From Patescibacteria group bacterium (GTDB lineage Bacteria; Patescibacteriota; Minisyncoccia; Phycocordibacterales; UBA918): 38,638 bases of DNA. Made by a program: the position numbers and the translations under genes. This document shows positions 8,038 to 18,900 of the stretch, one piece after another; the stretch's first letter is position 1; each line of letters starts with the position of its first letter. The notes beneath the pieces were generated by a model. The model was given only the letters and a program-made list of their open reading frames with translations. It made no database searches and was not told where the DNA came from. The DNA lies in NCBI GenBank assembly GCA_019750255.1, contig JAIEOU010000011.1:1-38638 (forward strand). The letters are read 5' to 3'.

Positions 8038-8616
8038 TTAGAATGCTACCTTTACCACTTCTCGCTCCACACTGTTTTCTGCCAGCTCGAAGAATTGCTC
8101 TGCTTTGAAACCAAATGTGCTCCCTACCATATTGGAAGGGAATGACTGCAGGGCAATGTTGAGGTCACGAATGTTTCCGTTATAGAAACGGCGAGCGGCC
8201 TGAATCTTATTTTCGGTATCGGTTAGCTCGCTCTGAAGCTGGCTAAAGTTCTGGTTCGCCTTAAGGTCTGGGTACGCCTCTGCTATAGCAAGCAGTCTGC
8301 CGAGTGATTCACCTAGTGCTGATTCCGCCCCGGCCATGGCGGTAATTTGTTCAGCCGTGATATTGGTAGGATCAACGTGGACCTGGGTCGCCTTGGCACG
8401 CGCAGCAGTTACCTCTTCAAATACACCACGTTCATGAGCGGCGTATCCCTTGACTGTTTCGATGAGGTTTGGGATGAGGTCGTAGCGCCGCTTGAGCTGG
8501 ACATCAATATCTGCCCACGCTTCCTTAACCCGTTGAGTGAGCTTAACAAAATTATTGTACGCATAGACGAGGTACAGAGCGAGAACTGCAACGGCAATAA
8601 CAATAATGAGCGTCAT
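8038..8616 (-). CDS. lemA: LemA family protein
   Basis: ORF 192 aa; YNNFVKLTQRVKEAWADIDVQLKRRYDLIPNLIETVKGYAAHE. Confidence 0.93.
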   Translation of the reverse strand: MTLIIVIAVAVLALYLVYAYNNFVKLTQRVKEAWADIDVQLKRRYDLIPNLIETVKGYAAHERGVFEEVTAARAKATQVHVDPTNITAEQITAMAGAESALGESLGRLLAIAEAYPDLKANQNFSQLQSELTDTENKIQAARRFYNGNIRDLNIALQSFPSNMVGSTFGFKAEQFFELAENSVEREVVKVAF

Positions 8617-8725
8617 ATAATGAGAATACGTAATTTAAATGCGTTAAAACCTCACAACTAGTATAGCATCAGGTCCTATTGCCAACAATTACTTTTTTTA
8701 GTACAAAGCACCACAGACAGAGAGG

Positions 8726-9136
8726 GTGTTGCCAGTGAGAAAGTCTCGAAAACGGACTCCTAAACAAAATAGGACCTTCAATGAAGAAGACGTGCCAGAA
8801 AAGTTAACCGTCCACCAATTCATCGGCATCTGTATGATTGTGGAGATTAGACTGTGTGAAGTTTTCGGCAGAGAGGTTCATTTGCCACCAAAGGAATTCC
8901 TAGTCTTGCAGGCACTCATAGATAAGCCTGAAAGGTTCTTTAGTCGCGAAGAACTCATAAACTACATCCAGGCAAACTCTGAGGAAGAATACTGTGTGAA
9001 TGACCGAACCATAGACACAATAGTGAAGCGGCTGAGGCAAAGGCTTTTTCCCAAGGATCCTGCGCTTTCAAAAATGGTAATTCAATCCATCTATAAGGGC
9101 GGCTATCGAATAGCCCGTCCACGAGAGGAGCTCTAG
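8726..9136 (+). CDS. Orphan OmpR/PhoB-type winged-helix DNA-binding protein
   Basis: ORF 136 aa (GTG start); LPPKEFLVLQALIDKPERFFSREELI...VNDRTIDTIVKRLRQRL...IQSIYKGGYRI; no receiver domain. Confidence 0.8.
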   Translation: MLPVRKSRKRTPKQNRTFNEEDVPEKLTVHQFIGICMIVEIRLCEVFGREVHLPPKEFLVLQALIDKPERFFSREELINYIQANSEEEYCVNDRTIDTIVKRLRQRLFPKDPALSKMVIQSIYKGGYRIARPREEL

Positions 9137-9141
9137 ACCAA

Positions 9142-9172
9142 AAAAGGCGCGACCGGAATGGCCGCGCCTTTT
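9142..9172 (+). terminator. Rho-independent terminator
   Basis: AAAAGGCGCG ... CGCGCCTTTT perfect 10-bp arms after the wHTH gene. Confidence 0.85.
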
Positions 9173-9225
9173 CTGCTATGTGTGGAAACAAAAGTGTTAC
9201 TTCCAAGTTAGTGCACTTAGGCAGC

Positions 9226-9256
9226 TCGCCGCCGTTACTTTTATTTCTACTTAGCA
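9226..9256 (-). repeat. Truncated copy (A) of structured intergenic repeat
   Basis: cgccgccgttacttttatttctacttagca matches the edges of copy B with the internal part missing. Confidence 0.5.
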
Positions 9257-9259
9257 AGT

Positions 9260-9356
9260 CGCTGCCATTACTTTCTTCGTTAAGAAACTCAAAAGTAATG
9301 AAGCGATTGCATAAGGAAAATATAGTCAGCCTACGGCCTCCTTATTTCTCCTTAGC
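9260..9356 (-). repeat. Copy B of structured intergenic repeat
   Basis: Minus strand TGCTAAGGAGAAATAAGGAGGCCGTAGGCTGACTATATTTTCCTTATG...CATTACTTT...AAAGTAATGG. Confidence 0.75.
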
Positions 9357-9450
9357 AAACACTACCAGCATATTCTCCCTCAATAGGTCGAATCTGCTGA
9401 AGTGTTTACATTAGTAAAACATAGTCGGTCTACGATCTCCTTGTTTCTAC

Positions 9451-9453
<3 letters not shown>
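9357..9453 (-). repeat. Copy E of structured intergenic repeat, abutting and including the groEL stop codon
   Basis: Minus strand TACTAAGTAGAAACAAGGAGATCGTAGACCGACTATGTTTTACTAATG aligned to copy B; AAACACT...AGTGTTT arms. Confidence 0.65.
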
Positions 9454-11124
<1,671 letters not shown>

Positions 11125-11457
11125 TTAATTGTTAAAGATTCCGAGCACGCTGGTTTCAGCCACAATGTAATACTCAGTGCCATTCACCTTAATCTCGTCA
11201 TGACTGTACTTAGAAAAAACTACCCGATCACCCACCTTGACTTCCATGGGAATCCGTTTCTCTCCATCTTCGTCCCATTTACCCTGACCAACGGCCACAA
11301 CGACTCCTTGTTCAGGCTTTTCCTTACTCACCGTGTCGGGAATGATAATGCCAGAAGCTGAGACGTGACCTAACTCTTCTGGTGTAAGTGGACGAACGAC
11401 AATACGATCCGCCAAAGGCTTGATTGGACTTCCGCTAACGTTAGTTGTGTCTGTCAT
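11125..11457 (-). CDS. groES: Co-chaperonin GroES
   Basis: ORF 110 aa; IKPLADRIVVRPL...GDRVVFSKYSHDEIKVNGTEYYIV. Confidence 0.97.
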   Translation of the reverse strand: MTDTTNVSGSPIKPLADRIVVRPLTPEELGHVSASGIIIPDTVSKEKPEQGVVVAVGQGKWDEDGEKRIPMEVKVGDRVVFSKYSHDEIKVNGTEYYIVAETSVLGIFNN

Positions 11458-11645
11458 GTACTTGATAGCTAGAAAGCAAAAATGCTTGTTAAGTAATTAG
11501 AATTGGTTCACAGCACGGACAAAATCCTCGCTTCGCCCAAGAAAATCGTCTGAGAAACTTCTCCGTGCGCCGGTATTATACTGCGGGCCTACAGAGCGTC
11601 AATGTTGTGCTACTGTCCCCACAGAAAACCGTAGAGGAGTAACTC

Positions 11646-11981
11646 ATGCCGAACGATGCAACACAACAGACTCGCACCACAGAAAAAGCAACACCAGCAA
11701 CTTTCAAAGGACAACCAGTTAGGTTACGGTGGGGCACCGTTAAAAAAAAGCCACCCACAACGGTTGTCGAGGGACGGGCCGTACACAAGATTATTGTCGA
11801 GTTTGATTACTCGAATGACAGCCAAACAATGTATCCTCCAAATTACAGAAGGCGCCGAGTGGAGATTGCCGTTTCGGAACTCCTCTACACTGGAGTGTAC
11901 ACAGGAGCCACGCTCCCATTATTTGTGCAGTATCCACCAACGGAAGACACAAACTGTGTTAACGCCTGGATTGCGAGCTAA
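11646..11981 (+). CDS. Hypothetical protein
   Basis: ORF 111 aa preceded by gaggagt and followed by a strong terminator; no recognised domain. Confidence 0.55.
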   Translation: MPNDATQQTRTTEKATPATFKGQPVRLRWGTVKKKPPTTVVEGRAVHKIIVEFDYSNDSQTMYPPNYRRRRVEIAVSELLYTGVYTGATLPLFVQYPPTEDTNCVNAWIAS

Positions 11982-11989
11982 CGAGCGCC

Positions 11990-12035
11990 ACCCGCGCCCT
12001 CCCAGCACTTTGGGTCGGCGCGGGTTCTCTTTTTA
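11990..12035 (+). terminator. Rho-independent terminator
   Basis: ACCCGCGCC ... GGCGCGGGT then TTCTCTTTTT. Confidence 0.85.
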
Positions 12036-12092
12036 TACTCCCCCACCCCTTGAGTTGCCACTTTTAACGTTATCTGGTACTATCGTGCCGAC

Positions 12093-12332
12093 ATGGAAAT
12101 CATCGATGCAGTGCTTCCCGCATTGCCGTACGTACAAGTTGCACTCGCCATTCTCCTCACTGCTTCAATTCTTTTGCAGCAGCGTGGATCGAGTCTTGGT
12201 GGAGCCTTCGGCGGAGACAACTTTAGTTCCGCCTTTCATAAGCGCCGGGGCGCAGAGCTTTTTCTGTTCAAATTCACGATTGGTGTCAGCGTTCTCTTTG
12301 TCGTTGCAACCTTCCTAAACATTCTCGCGTAA
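12093..12332 (+). CDS. secG: Preprotein translocase subunit SecG
   Basis: ORF 79 aa; VALAILLTASILLQQRGSSLGGAFGG...RRGAELFLFKFT. Confidence 0.85.
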   Translation: MEIIDAVLPALPYVQVALAILLTASILLQQRGSSLGGAFGGDNFSSAFHKRRGAELFLFKFTIGVSVLFVVATFLNILA

Positions 12333-12418
12333 ATAGCGTGTGGAATGTGTTGTTTTCAAAGGACTAAGACCGTGCCTTAGACCGGCAGCGTCGCGCTCTG
12401 TTTCTCTCTTCATATTGC

Positions 12419-14206
12419 ATGAACAACTCAGCTAGACGCATCTCTCCCACTCAAGCCCTTTTTACTCGTCTCGAGCGAGGTGGAGCCAGCGACCGATTCC
12501 TCCTTAAAGGACTGTTTTTCGCGATCGTTGGCGTATTTGTCCTACTCGCTATTACACTCTCAAGCTCATATTCAGCTATCGTTCCTACTCGCGGTGGTGT
12601 ACTTACTGAAGGCATCGTTGGTATACCGCGCTTTGTGAACCCCGCCCTGGCCATCACGAGAGCCGATCAAGACATGGTTGCGCTCGTCTACAGCGGGCTT
12701 ATGCGCCTCAGCGAGGGCGGTACCCTCGTGCCGGACGTTGCTGAATCCATTACTTTGTCTGACGACGGTCGCACCTATAGCGTAACCCTCCGTAAGAATG
12801 TCAGATTCCATGACGGCACGCCGCTTACCGCTCAGGACGTGGCCTATACCATTGAGCTCATACAAAATCCCGACCTGAAGAGTCCGCTGCGCGGTACTTG
12901 GAATAACGTGAGCGTAAACGTGCTTGGTGAATACGACCTTGAGATTTCCCTTGAAGAAACCTACGCGCCATTTGTTGAAAATTTTACCCTCGGCATTATG
13001 CCTCGCCACATCTGGCAGGAACTACCCATTGAACAACTCCCCTTTTCGCAGTACAACACTGAACCGATTGGTTCAGGACCCTTTGCCGTAAGCAATGTCG
13101 GCCGTGATGCTGGCGGCCTCATAAGTTCGTACGAGCTCTCTAGTTTTGAAAGTGCACTTAACAGACCAAACCTCGCCCGCATTGATCTCAATTTCTATAA
13201 GAACGAAACGGCTCTAGAAGAGGCGCTTACCCTTGGAGAGATCAAAGCCACGGCGTACCTTACCGGCACCTCTCTGGTCACTATTGATAGGAATCGCTTC
13301 CAAATCATTGAAGAGCCGCTGCCACGCATTTTTGGAATATTTTTTAACCAGAATCGCTCACCGGTCATGCGAGACCGGTCTGTACGCGACGCCCTCGGGG
13401 CCGCAGTTGACCGCACTACGCTCATTAATGAAGTCCTCGGTGGTTACGGAATCCCCACGAGCGGACCCACGCTCTCAGGTGCACTCATGGTAGAATCACA
13501 GCAAGCTTCTTCCACTACCACCTCCGACTCTCAAATTGAGTCCGCTATGCAGATTCTAAAGCGGGGTGGCTGGACGCAGACCAGCGCAGGCACATGGGAA
13601 AAACGCCTCGACGGCACTCCCACCTCCTTGCAAGTCACTATTCGCTCCAGCAATAACGCACCCTTTAGTGCGGTGGTGGCGAATGTCGCAGAACGCTGGC
13701 GCGCGCTTGGAGTTGAAGTAACCGTTGAACAATTTGAGCAAGCAGATTTAGTACAGTCAGTTATCCGTCCGCGTGATTTCGAAACACTCTTCTTTGGAAT
13801 GGACATGAATCGGAGTGAAGATCTTTACCCATTCTGGCACTCCTCACAAAAAGATGATCCAGGTCTCAATGTGGCGCAGTACACCAACATCGCGGTTGAT
13901 AACCTTCTAGCAGACGCACGGGTTGAGCATGATCCTGGAGCGCGTGCCCTCATCTTGGCGGACGTGGCTACTCGCATAGAAAATGAAGCGCCGGCCATCT
14001 TCCTCTTTGCACCGACAATGACGTATGTTGTTGCCAAGGACATCACTACGACCCCGCTCCCGACCATCCATCGCCCATCCGATCGATTTGTTACCGTCGC
14101 ATCATGGTATGCCACTACCGACACCTTATGGTCATGGTTTTCAAAAGTGACCTTCCCCACCCCCGAGAGTAATGAATCCGAAGCTTCTGAATCAATAATT
14201 AATTAA
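12419..14206 (+). CDS. Extracellular solute-binding protein family 5 (peptide/nickel ABC type)
   Basis: ORF 595 aa; LTEGIVGIPRFVNPALA...ADQDMVALVYSGLMR...DGRTYSVTLRKNVRFHDGTPLTAQDVAYTI. Confidence 0.9.
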   Translation: MNNSARRISPTQALFTRLERGGASDRFLLKGLFFAIVGVFVLLAITLSSSYSAIVPTRGGVLTEGIVGIPRFVNPALAITRADQDMVALVYSGLMRLSEGGTLVPDVAESITLSDDGRTYSVTLRKNVRFHDGTPLTAQDVAYTIELIQNPDLKSPLRGTWNNVSVNVLGEYDLEISLEETYAPFVENFTLGIMPRHIWQELPIEQLPFSQYNTEPIGSGPFAVSNVGRDAGGLISSYELSSFESALNRPNLARIDLNFYKNETALEEALTLGEIKATAYLTGTSLVTIDRNRFQIIEEPLPRIFGIFFNQNRSPVMRDRSVRDALGAAVDRTTLINEVLGGYGIPTSGPTLSGALMVESQQASSTTTSDSQIESAMQILKRGGWTQTSAGTWEKRLDGTPTSLQVTIRSSNNAPFSAVVANVAERWRALGVEVTVEQFEQADLVQSVIRPRDFETLFFGMDMNRSEDLYPFWHSSQKDDPGLNVAQYTNIAVDNLLADARVEHDPGARALILADVATRIENEAPAIFLFAPTMTYVVAKDITTTPLPTIHRPSDRFVTVASWYATTDTLWSWFSKVTFPTPESNESEASESIIN

Positions 14207-14218
14207 TTCCTTTACGAT

Positions 14219-16207
14219 ATGAACCCATCATCAGACACACCACAGAGCAGCACGCAAAGCAGCACACCACGCCCTCGAACTCCATTTAACCGTGGGGGTC
14301 GTTTCCGTGGACGTGGTCGTGGTCCCGGCACAGCACCTGGTGCACCGCGACCAGCTCGACCAGAAGGTGCACCACCAGCGCGTGAAGGCGCACCAAAGCG
14401 TGCTGGTGCGGGTCAGGGTCGCGGCAACCGTCGACCACACCCGGCGAGGCGCCGCAGCACAACCGCCCCGGCGCTGACTCACCGACTCACGCTCACCGAC
14501 GAGAAATCAACGGTGATTCCACCACTTACTGATGAGAATACCGTTCGCATCATTACTGTATCTGGCGTTGAGCAGATTGGACGTAACATGAACATTATTG
14601 AAACTAAGGACGACATCATTGTCATTGATGCCGGTTTTCAGTTTGTGTCTGAAGAAAGCGGTACCCCGGGGGCAAACTACATCCTCCCCAACACGCAATA
14701 CCTGGAAGAGCGCAAAGATAAAATCCGCGGCCTTGTCGTCACCCACGGTCACCTCGACCACATTGGTGGTATTCCATTTATTATGGAGCGTATTGGTAAC
14801 CCACCACTCTACACACAATATTTGACTGCGCTCATGATTCAAAAGCGCCAAACTGAGTTCCCACACATGGAGCCGCTCACTATTAACGTAGTGAAAGAGG
14901 GCGAAGCGTTTACTATTGGTAGCACAAAAATTAAAACCTTCCCCGTTACCCACTCGATTCCTGACGCTATGGGTCTCATGATTGAAACTAAGTTTGGTGA
15001 TGTTGTGGTCACTGGGGATATTAAGCTCAAGCAAGAAGGCAATGTGGTTGAAGTAGAAGAAAAAGCCGCCTGGGAGAAGGTTGGCCTTGGCAACAATCTT
15101 GCCCTCCTCTGTGACTCAACAAATGCAGACCGCGCTGGCTTTTCAACTCCAGAAGCCCGTGTTTTTGAAACCCTAGAAGAAATAATTAAGACTTCACGTG
15201 GTCGCCTCGTCATCGGCACCTTTGCTTCACAGTTTGATCGTCTCATTTCTGTCATTAAGGTCTGTGAAGCGATGAACAAGAAGGTAGTGATGGAGGGTCG
15301 TAGTATCAAAACCAACATTGACATTGCTATTCAAGCCAAGCTCATGGAGGTACAGCCCAACACCTTTATTACCGCTGGTGACATGGGTGACTATCCGGCC
15401 GATAAAATTGTGATTCTTTCAACGGGTGCCCAGGGTGAAGAGTTCGCGGCGCTCATGCGTATGGCGACCGATAAACACAAGTTTATTACCCTCACGGAAC
15501 GCGACACCATTGTGCTTTCATCCTCAGTTATTCCCGGTAATGAAATTGCTGTTCAGATTCTTAAAGACAACCTCTACCGCAAGAATGTGCGCGTCATCAA
15601 CTATCAAGGCTCACACGTGCACTCATCCGGTCACGGTAACGCAGGCGAGCTTGTGTGGGTACACCAAACCGTTAAGCCGAAGTTTCTTATCCCTGTTCAC
15701 GGTCACCATTTCCACCTCAAGAGCCACATGTATGCGGCGGTAGAAAACGGTTTCCCTCGTGACCATATCGTTGTGCCTGACAACGGGAGTATTATTGAGA
15801 TTACAAACGGCACCGACCTTAAGGTGCTCCCCATGAAAATTCCAAGTGAGATGGTTCTTGTTGACGGCTTTACCGTAGGTACTAAGCAAGAGGTGGTGAT
15901 TCGTGACCGCCAAACCCTGGCTGCCGATGGAATGTTCGTTATCATTGCGACCGTTAATGCCAAGACTGGCAAGCTGCGTAAATCGCCGGACATTATCTCA
16001 CGCGGTTTCATTTATCTGCGCGAAAATCAGCTTTTGCTTTCCGAAGCACGGATCCTTATAAAGCGCACAATCGAAAAAGCCACAGAGCGTATGAACCCGG
16101 TCGACCTCGATCAGGTAAAGGATGAGCTGACGAATGTTGTCTCAGGCTTCCTCATGCAAAAGACCCAAAAGACCCCGATGGTAATTCCAGTCCTGATTGG
16201 TATTTAA
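14219..16207 (+). CDS. rnj: Ribonuclease J with RG/RP-rich N-terminal extension
   Basis: ORF 662 aa; THGHLDHIGGIPFI, CDSTNADRAGFSTPE, NYQGSHVHSSGHG, PVHGHHFHLKSH. Confidence 0.95.
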   Translation: MNPSSDTPQSSTQSSTPRPRTPFNRGGRFRGRGRGPGTAPGAPRPARPEGAPPAREGAPKRAGAGQGRGNRRPHPARRRSTTAPALTHRLTLTDEKSTVIPPLTDENTVRIITVSGVEQIGRNMNIIETKDDIIVIDAGFQFVSEESGTPGANYILPNTQYLEERKDKIRGLVVTHGHLDHIGGIPFIMERIGNPPLYTQYLTALMIQKRQTEFPHMEPLTINVVKEGEAFTIGSTKIKTFPVTHSIPDAMGLMIETKFGDVVVTGDIKLKQEGNVVEVEEKAAWEKVGLGNNLALLCDSTNADRAGFSTPEARVFETLEEIIKTSRGRLVIGTFASQFDRLISVIKVCEAMNKKVVMEGRSIKTNIDIAIQAKLMEVQPNTFITAGDMGDYPADKIVILSTGAQGEEFAALMRMATDKHKFITLTERDTIVLSSSVIPGNEIAVQILKDNLYRKNVRVINYQGSHVHSSGHGNAGELVWVHQTVKPKFLIPVHGHHFHLKSHMYAAVENGFPRDHIVVPDNGSIIEITNGTDLKVLPMKIPSEMVLVDGFTVGTKQEVVIRDRQTLAADGMFVIIATVNAKTGKLRKSPDIISRGFIYLRENQLLLSEARILIKRTIEKATERMNPVDLDQVKDELTNVVSGFLMQKTQKTPMVIPVLIGI

Positions 16208-16218
16208 TGCCAAAACCG

Positions 16219-16254
16219 AAATACCCTCGGCATCCACTGCTGCTCGGGGTATTT
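16219..16254 (+). terminator. Putative terminator after RNase J
   Basis: AAATACCC ... GGGTATTT inverted repeat. Confidence 0.55.
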
Positions 16255-16300
16255 GTTGACTTTAATTAATAATCGTGGTACTTTTGAAGGAGGAAAAAGG

Positions 16301-16723
16301 ATGAGCTCCATGACCTTAACAAAGTTTATTCGACTTGGGTTCCTGCTTGCCTTCTTCGGTATTGCGACCACACTCGGAATACTGATGGATTCACGGTTTT
16401 TCTACCTCTATCTCGGCTGCACCATTGCGGGCGTTTGGGCGGGAAGTAATGATTTTCATTCCAGCCAGACCTGGTGGACCTATACCAGATCAATGCTCCG
16501 GACCGGAAAAGCGTGGGTGGTGGTAGGTGGGTTGTTGCTGTTAAGCTTCTTAATGACTGGAACCTACAGCCTTTTCGTATCGCTCTTGATGACGTTCATA
16601 ATGGTGGGAATATGGTGGTGCCTCTTCCAGTCTGGCGGCCAAGCCTACTGGCTCGCTATGAGAATCAGGCGCGACATGCCTGAGCCGCATGGAGATGAAG
16701 ACCCCCAACTATCTTCACGTTGA
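16301..16723 (+). CDS. Hypothetical membrane protein
   Basis: ATG at 16301 preceded by GAAGGAGG (RBS); several hydrophobic segments; track ORF starts earlier at 16253. Confidence 0.6.
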   Translation: MSSMTLTKFIRLGFLLAFFGIATTLGILMDSRFFYLYLGCTIAGVWAGSNDFHSSQTWWTYTRSMLRTGKAWVVVGGLLLLSFLMTGTYSLFVSLLMTFIMVGIWWCLFQSGGQAYWLAMRIRRDMPEPHGDEDPQLSSR

Positions 16724-16740
16724 ATGACCCTGCCCCACGG

Positions 16741-16766
16741 CCGGCCTCCCCCAAGAGGCCGGCCTG
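16741..16766 (+). terminator. Strong hairpin (putative terminator)
   Basis: GGCCGGCCTC-ccccaa-GAGGCCGGCC perfect 10 bp; weak T tail. Confidence 0.6.
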
Positions 16767-16802
16767 TTCGTTTCCCGTCACTGCTATACTAAAAGACTCT
16801 CT

Positions 16803-17993
16803 ATGGATACTTTTGTTACAACGGTAGCTCCGAATCGCACGCCCCCGATATCGTTTTCAATAATCTATCTGTTATCGGTTGTATTTACCTTCCACACCCT
16901 CGTCACTGCCTACAGCAGTTCAACCTATCTCGAGCAATTCGTTGGCAAAAGCGGCGTTGGCCTCTTGTACGCCATCGCCTCAGGCCTATCAGTCCTCCTT
17001 TTTTTATATCTCTCGCCACTCCTGCGTCGTCTTGGCAACACCGCTCTCTCACTGATGTTTATGAGCACAGCCGTAGTGTCTCTAGTGCTCCTCGGACTCG
17101 GTATATACCCAGCAATAGCATTCATCGTCTTCATTACCTTAAACCCTCTTCTCTACCTCAGCCTCGATATTTATTCAGAAAACACCATTGGTGAAGACGA
17201 GGGACAAACCGGCAGCAAGCGTGGCCTCACCCTTTCACTCATGGCCATCGCCTCAGTGTTCGCCCCGCTCGCAGCCGGGGCTATTACCACCCAATTTGGC
17301 AACAACCTTGCCCTCCCCTACTTTCTCGCCGCTTTTATTGGTGGATTTTTTATGGTGATAATTCTTTTGGCCTTCCGCGGCTTTAAAGATCCGGAGTATC
17401 CGGTGCTGTCACCCCTATCGGTCATACGTTCATTTAGGACCTACCGAAATATTCGCGGAGTTATATCAGCTCACTTCCTTTTACAATTTTTCTTTTCCTG
17501 GATAGTTATTTATTTCCCGCTCTATCTTGCCACGGAACTTAATGTATCCTGGTCAACCCTTGGTATCATTATCGCCGCCGGCCTCATGGCGTACGTTTTA
17601 TGCGAGTACCCCATTGGTATTCTCGCGGACCGTTATTGGGGTGAGAAAGAAATGATGGCTGCAGGATTCTTAATTCTCGCCCTCTCTTCGGCCAGCATTG
17701 GCTTTATGGCGGCCGTGGGAACAATTGGCTGGATGGTGGTCATGTTTGTCAGTCGTGTCGGTGCGAGCTTGGTTGAGGTCACAACGGAAAGTTACTTTTT
17801 TAAACAAGTAAAAAGTGGTGACGCGTCACTCATTAGCCTCTTTAGGATTACGAGACCACTTGCTAATCTGGCCGGAGCGGTCGCCGGAAGCGTCACTCTC
17901 CTCTTCTTTCCCTACCCGCTTATGTTCATTCTCCTTGGCGTCCTCATGATTCCTGGCATCATCCTCGCTGCGTACATCGTTGACACAAAATAA
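16803..17993 (+). CDS. Major facilitator superfamily transporter
   Basis: ORF 396 aa, about 12 hydrophobic segments; EYPIGILADRYWGEKEMMAAG. Confidence 0.8.
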   Translation: MDTFVTTVAPNRTPPISFSIIYLLSVVFTFHTLVTAYSSSTYLEQFVGKSGVGLLYAIASGLSVLLFLYLSPLLRRLGNTALSLMFMSTAVVSLVLLGLGIYPAIAFIVFITLNPLLYLSLDIYSENTIGEDEGQTGSKRGLTLSLMAIASVFAPLAAGAITTQFGNNLALPYFLAAFIGGFFMVIILLAFRGFKDPEYPVLSPLSVIRSFRTYRNIRGVISAHFLLQFFFSWIVIYFPLYLATELNVSWSTLGIIIAAGLMAYVLCEYPIGILADRYWGEKEMMAAGFLILALSSASIGFMAAVGTIGWMVVMFVSRVGASLVEVTTESYFFKQVKSGDASLISLFRITRPLANLAGAVAGSVTLLFFPYPLMFILLGVLMIPGIILAAYIVDTK

Positions 17994-17997
17994 TCAT

Positions 17998-18021
17998 CTT
18001 ACTACTCAACTGAGTAGTAAG
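17998..18021. terminator. Hairpin between convergent genes
   Basis: CTTACTACTC-AACT-GAGTAGTAAG perfect 10 bp. Confidence 0.5.
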
Positions 18022-18045
18022 AGAGCGGGTTGCTTTATAGTGGTG

Positions 18046-18900
18046 CTAGTGCGGAAGGTGGTAGCGGTCTCGTGTACATACGACCAGGCTTTCCTTTACG
18101 AGCGACTGAAGCTGCGCACGAATTTTTGTAATATCGAGGTCAGTTAGTCGTTTTTCAAAATCAAGGAGAGAGAGGGCCCTTTTGTCCTTAACTAGTGTCC
18201 TCATAATAGCGCCGCGGACTTGCCTGGCACTGCCAACAAAGCGAGTCTGTTTTTTATAGCTACTGCTTTTCGCATTAAGATTACCGACCGTTCGCTTCAG
18301 GTAGGTGCCATAGTCCATCAAAGCGGCGTACCAGTCTCTCGACCGCTGTGAGGGGAGTGTTCGCTCTACAAGCTTAAGAATTGATGCGTCTTTTATCCCT
18401 GACCTGTTATTAAAAAAGTGGTAGATAAATACCGTACGCACATTAGTTTCAATGAGCACAACCGGGGCATTGTACGCAAACGCCATTAGGGCGCTCGCCG
18501 TATAACTTCCAACCCCAGGAAGCGATAGGAGCGCAGCTCGGTCTTTGGGAAAGCGCCCCTTATGGTCACTCACTATCGCCTGCGCAGCCTTATGAAGATA
18601 TCCGGCGCGTCGGTTATATCCTAAACCCTGCCAGAGCGTGAGCACATCAGCAAGCGGAGCCTCTGCGAGCGCCTTTACTGTGGGGAAGGTTTTTAAAAAG
18701 GTCTGGTACTTCGGTATCACGCGCTCGACCTGCGTCTGTTGTAACATCATTTCTGAAACGAGCACATGGTAGGGATGATGCGACTTTCGCCACGGCAAAT
18801 CATGTCTACCCTTCTCTGCATAATACTTCCATACGACGCTCGCAAAGTGAGCTTCCGCTTCAGTCATGGAAAAGCGACGCCCTTCCATCATAGCGTGCAA
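18046..18900 (-). CDS. HhH-GPD A/G-specific adenine glycosylase-like (MutY-like, apparently lacking Fe-S cysteines)
   Basis: ORF 284 aa; WRKSHHPYHVLVSEMMLQQTQVERVIPKY...LPGVGSYTASALMAFAY. Confidence 0.8.
   Translation of the reverse strand: MHAMMEGRRFSMTEAEAHFASVVWKYYAEKGRHDLPWRKSHHPYHVLVSEMMLQQTQVERVIPKYQTFLKTFPTVKALAEAPLADVLTLWQGLGYNRRAGYLHKAAQAIVSDHKGRFPKDRAALLSLPGVGSYTASALMAFAYNAPVVLIETNVRTVFIYHFFNNRSGIKDASILKLVERTLPSQRSRDWYAALMDYGTYLKRTVGNLNAKSSSYKKQTRFVGSARQVRGAIMRTLVKDKRALSLLDFEKRLTDLDITKIRAQLQSLVKESLVVCTRDRYHLPH

Noticed and set aside
14231-14482. Minus-strand ORF rich in Trp/Arg/Ser/Thr over the RNase J N-terminus
   Set aside because: Low-complexity mirror of the RG/RP-rich codons; no start context or domain.
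17998-18021. Regulatory operator palindrome CTTACTACTCAACTGAGTAGTAAG
   Set aside because: Lies between two convergent gene ends, so a terminator-type hairpin is more likely than an operator.
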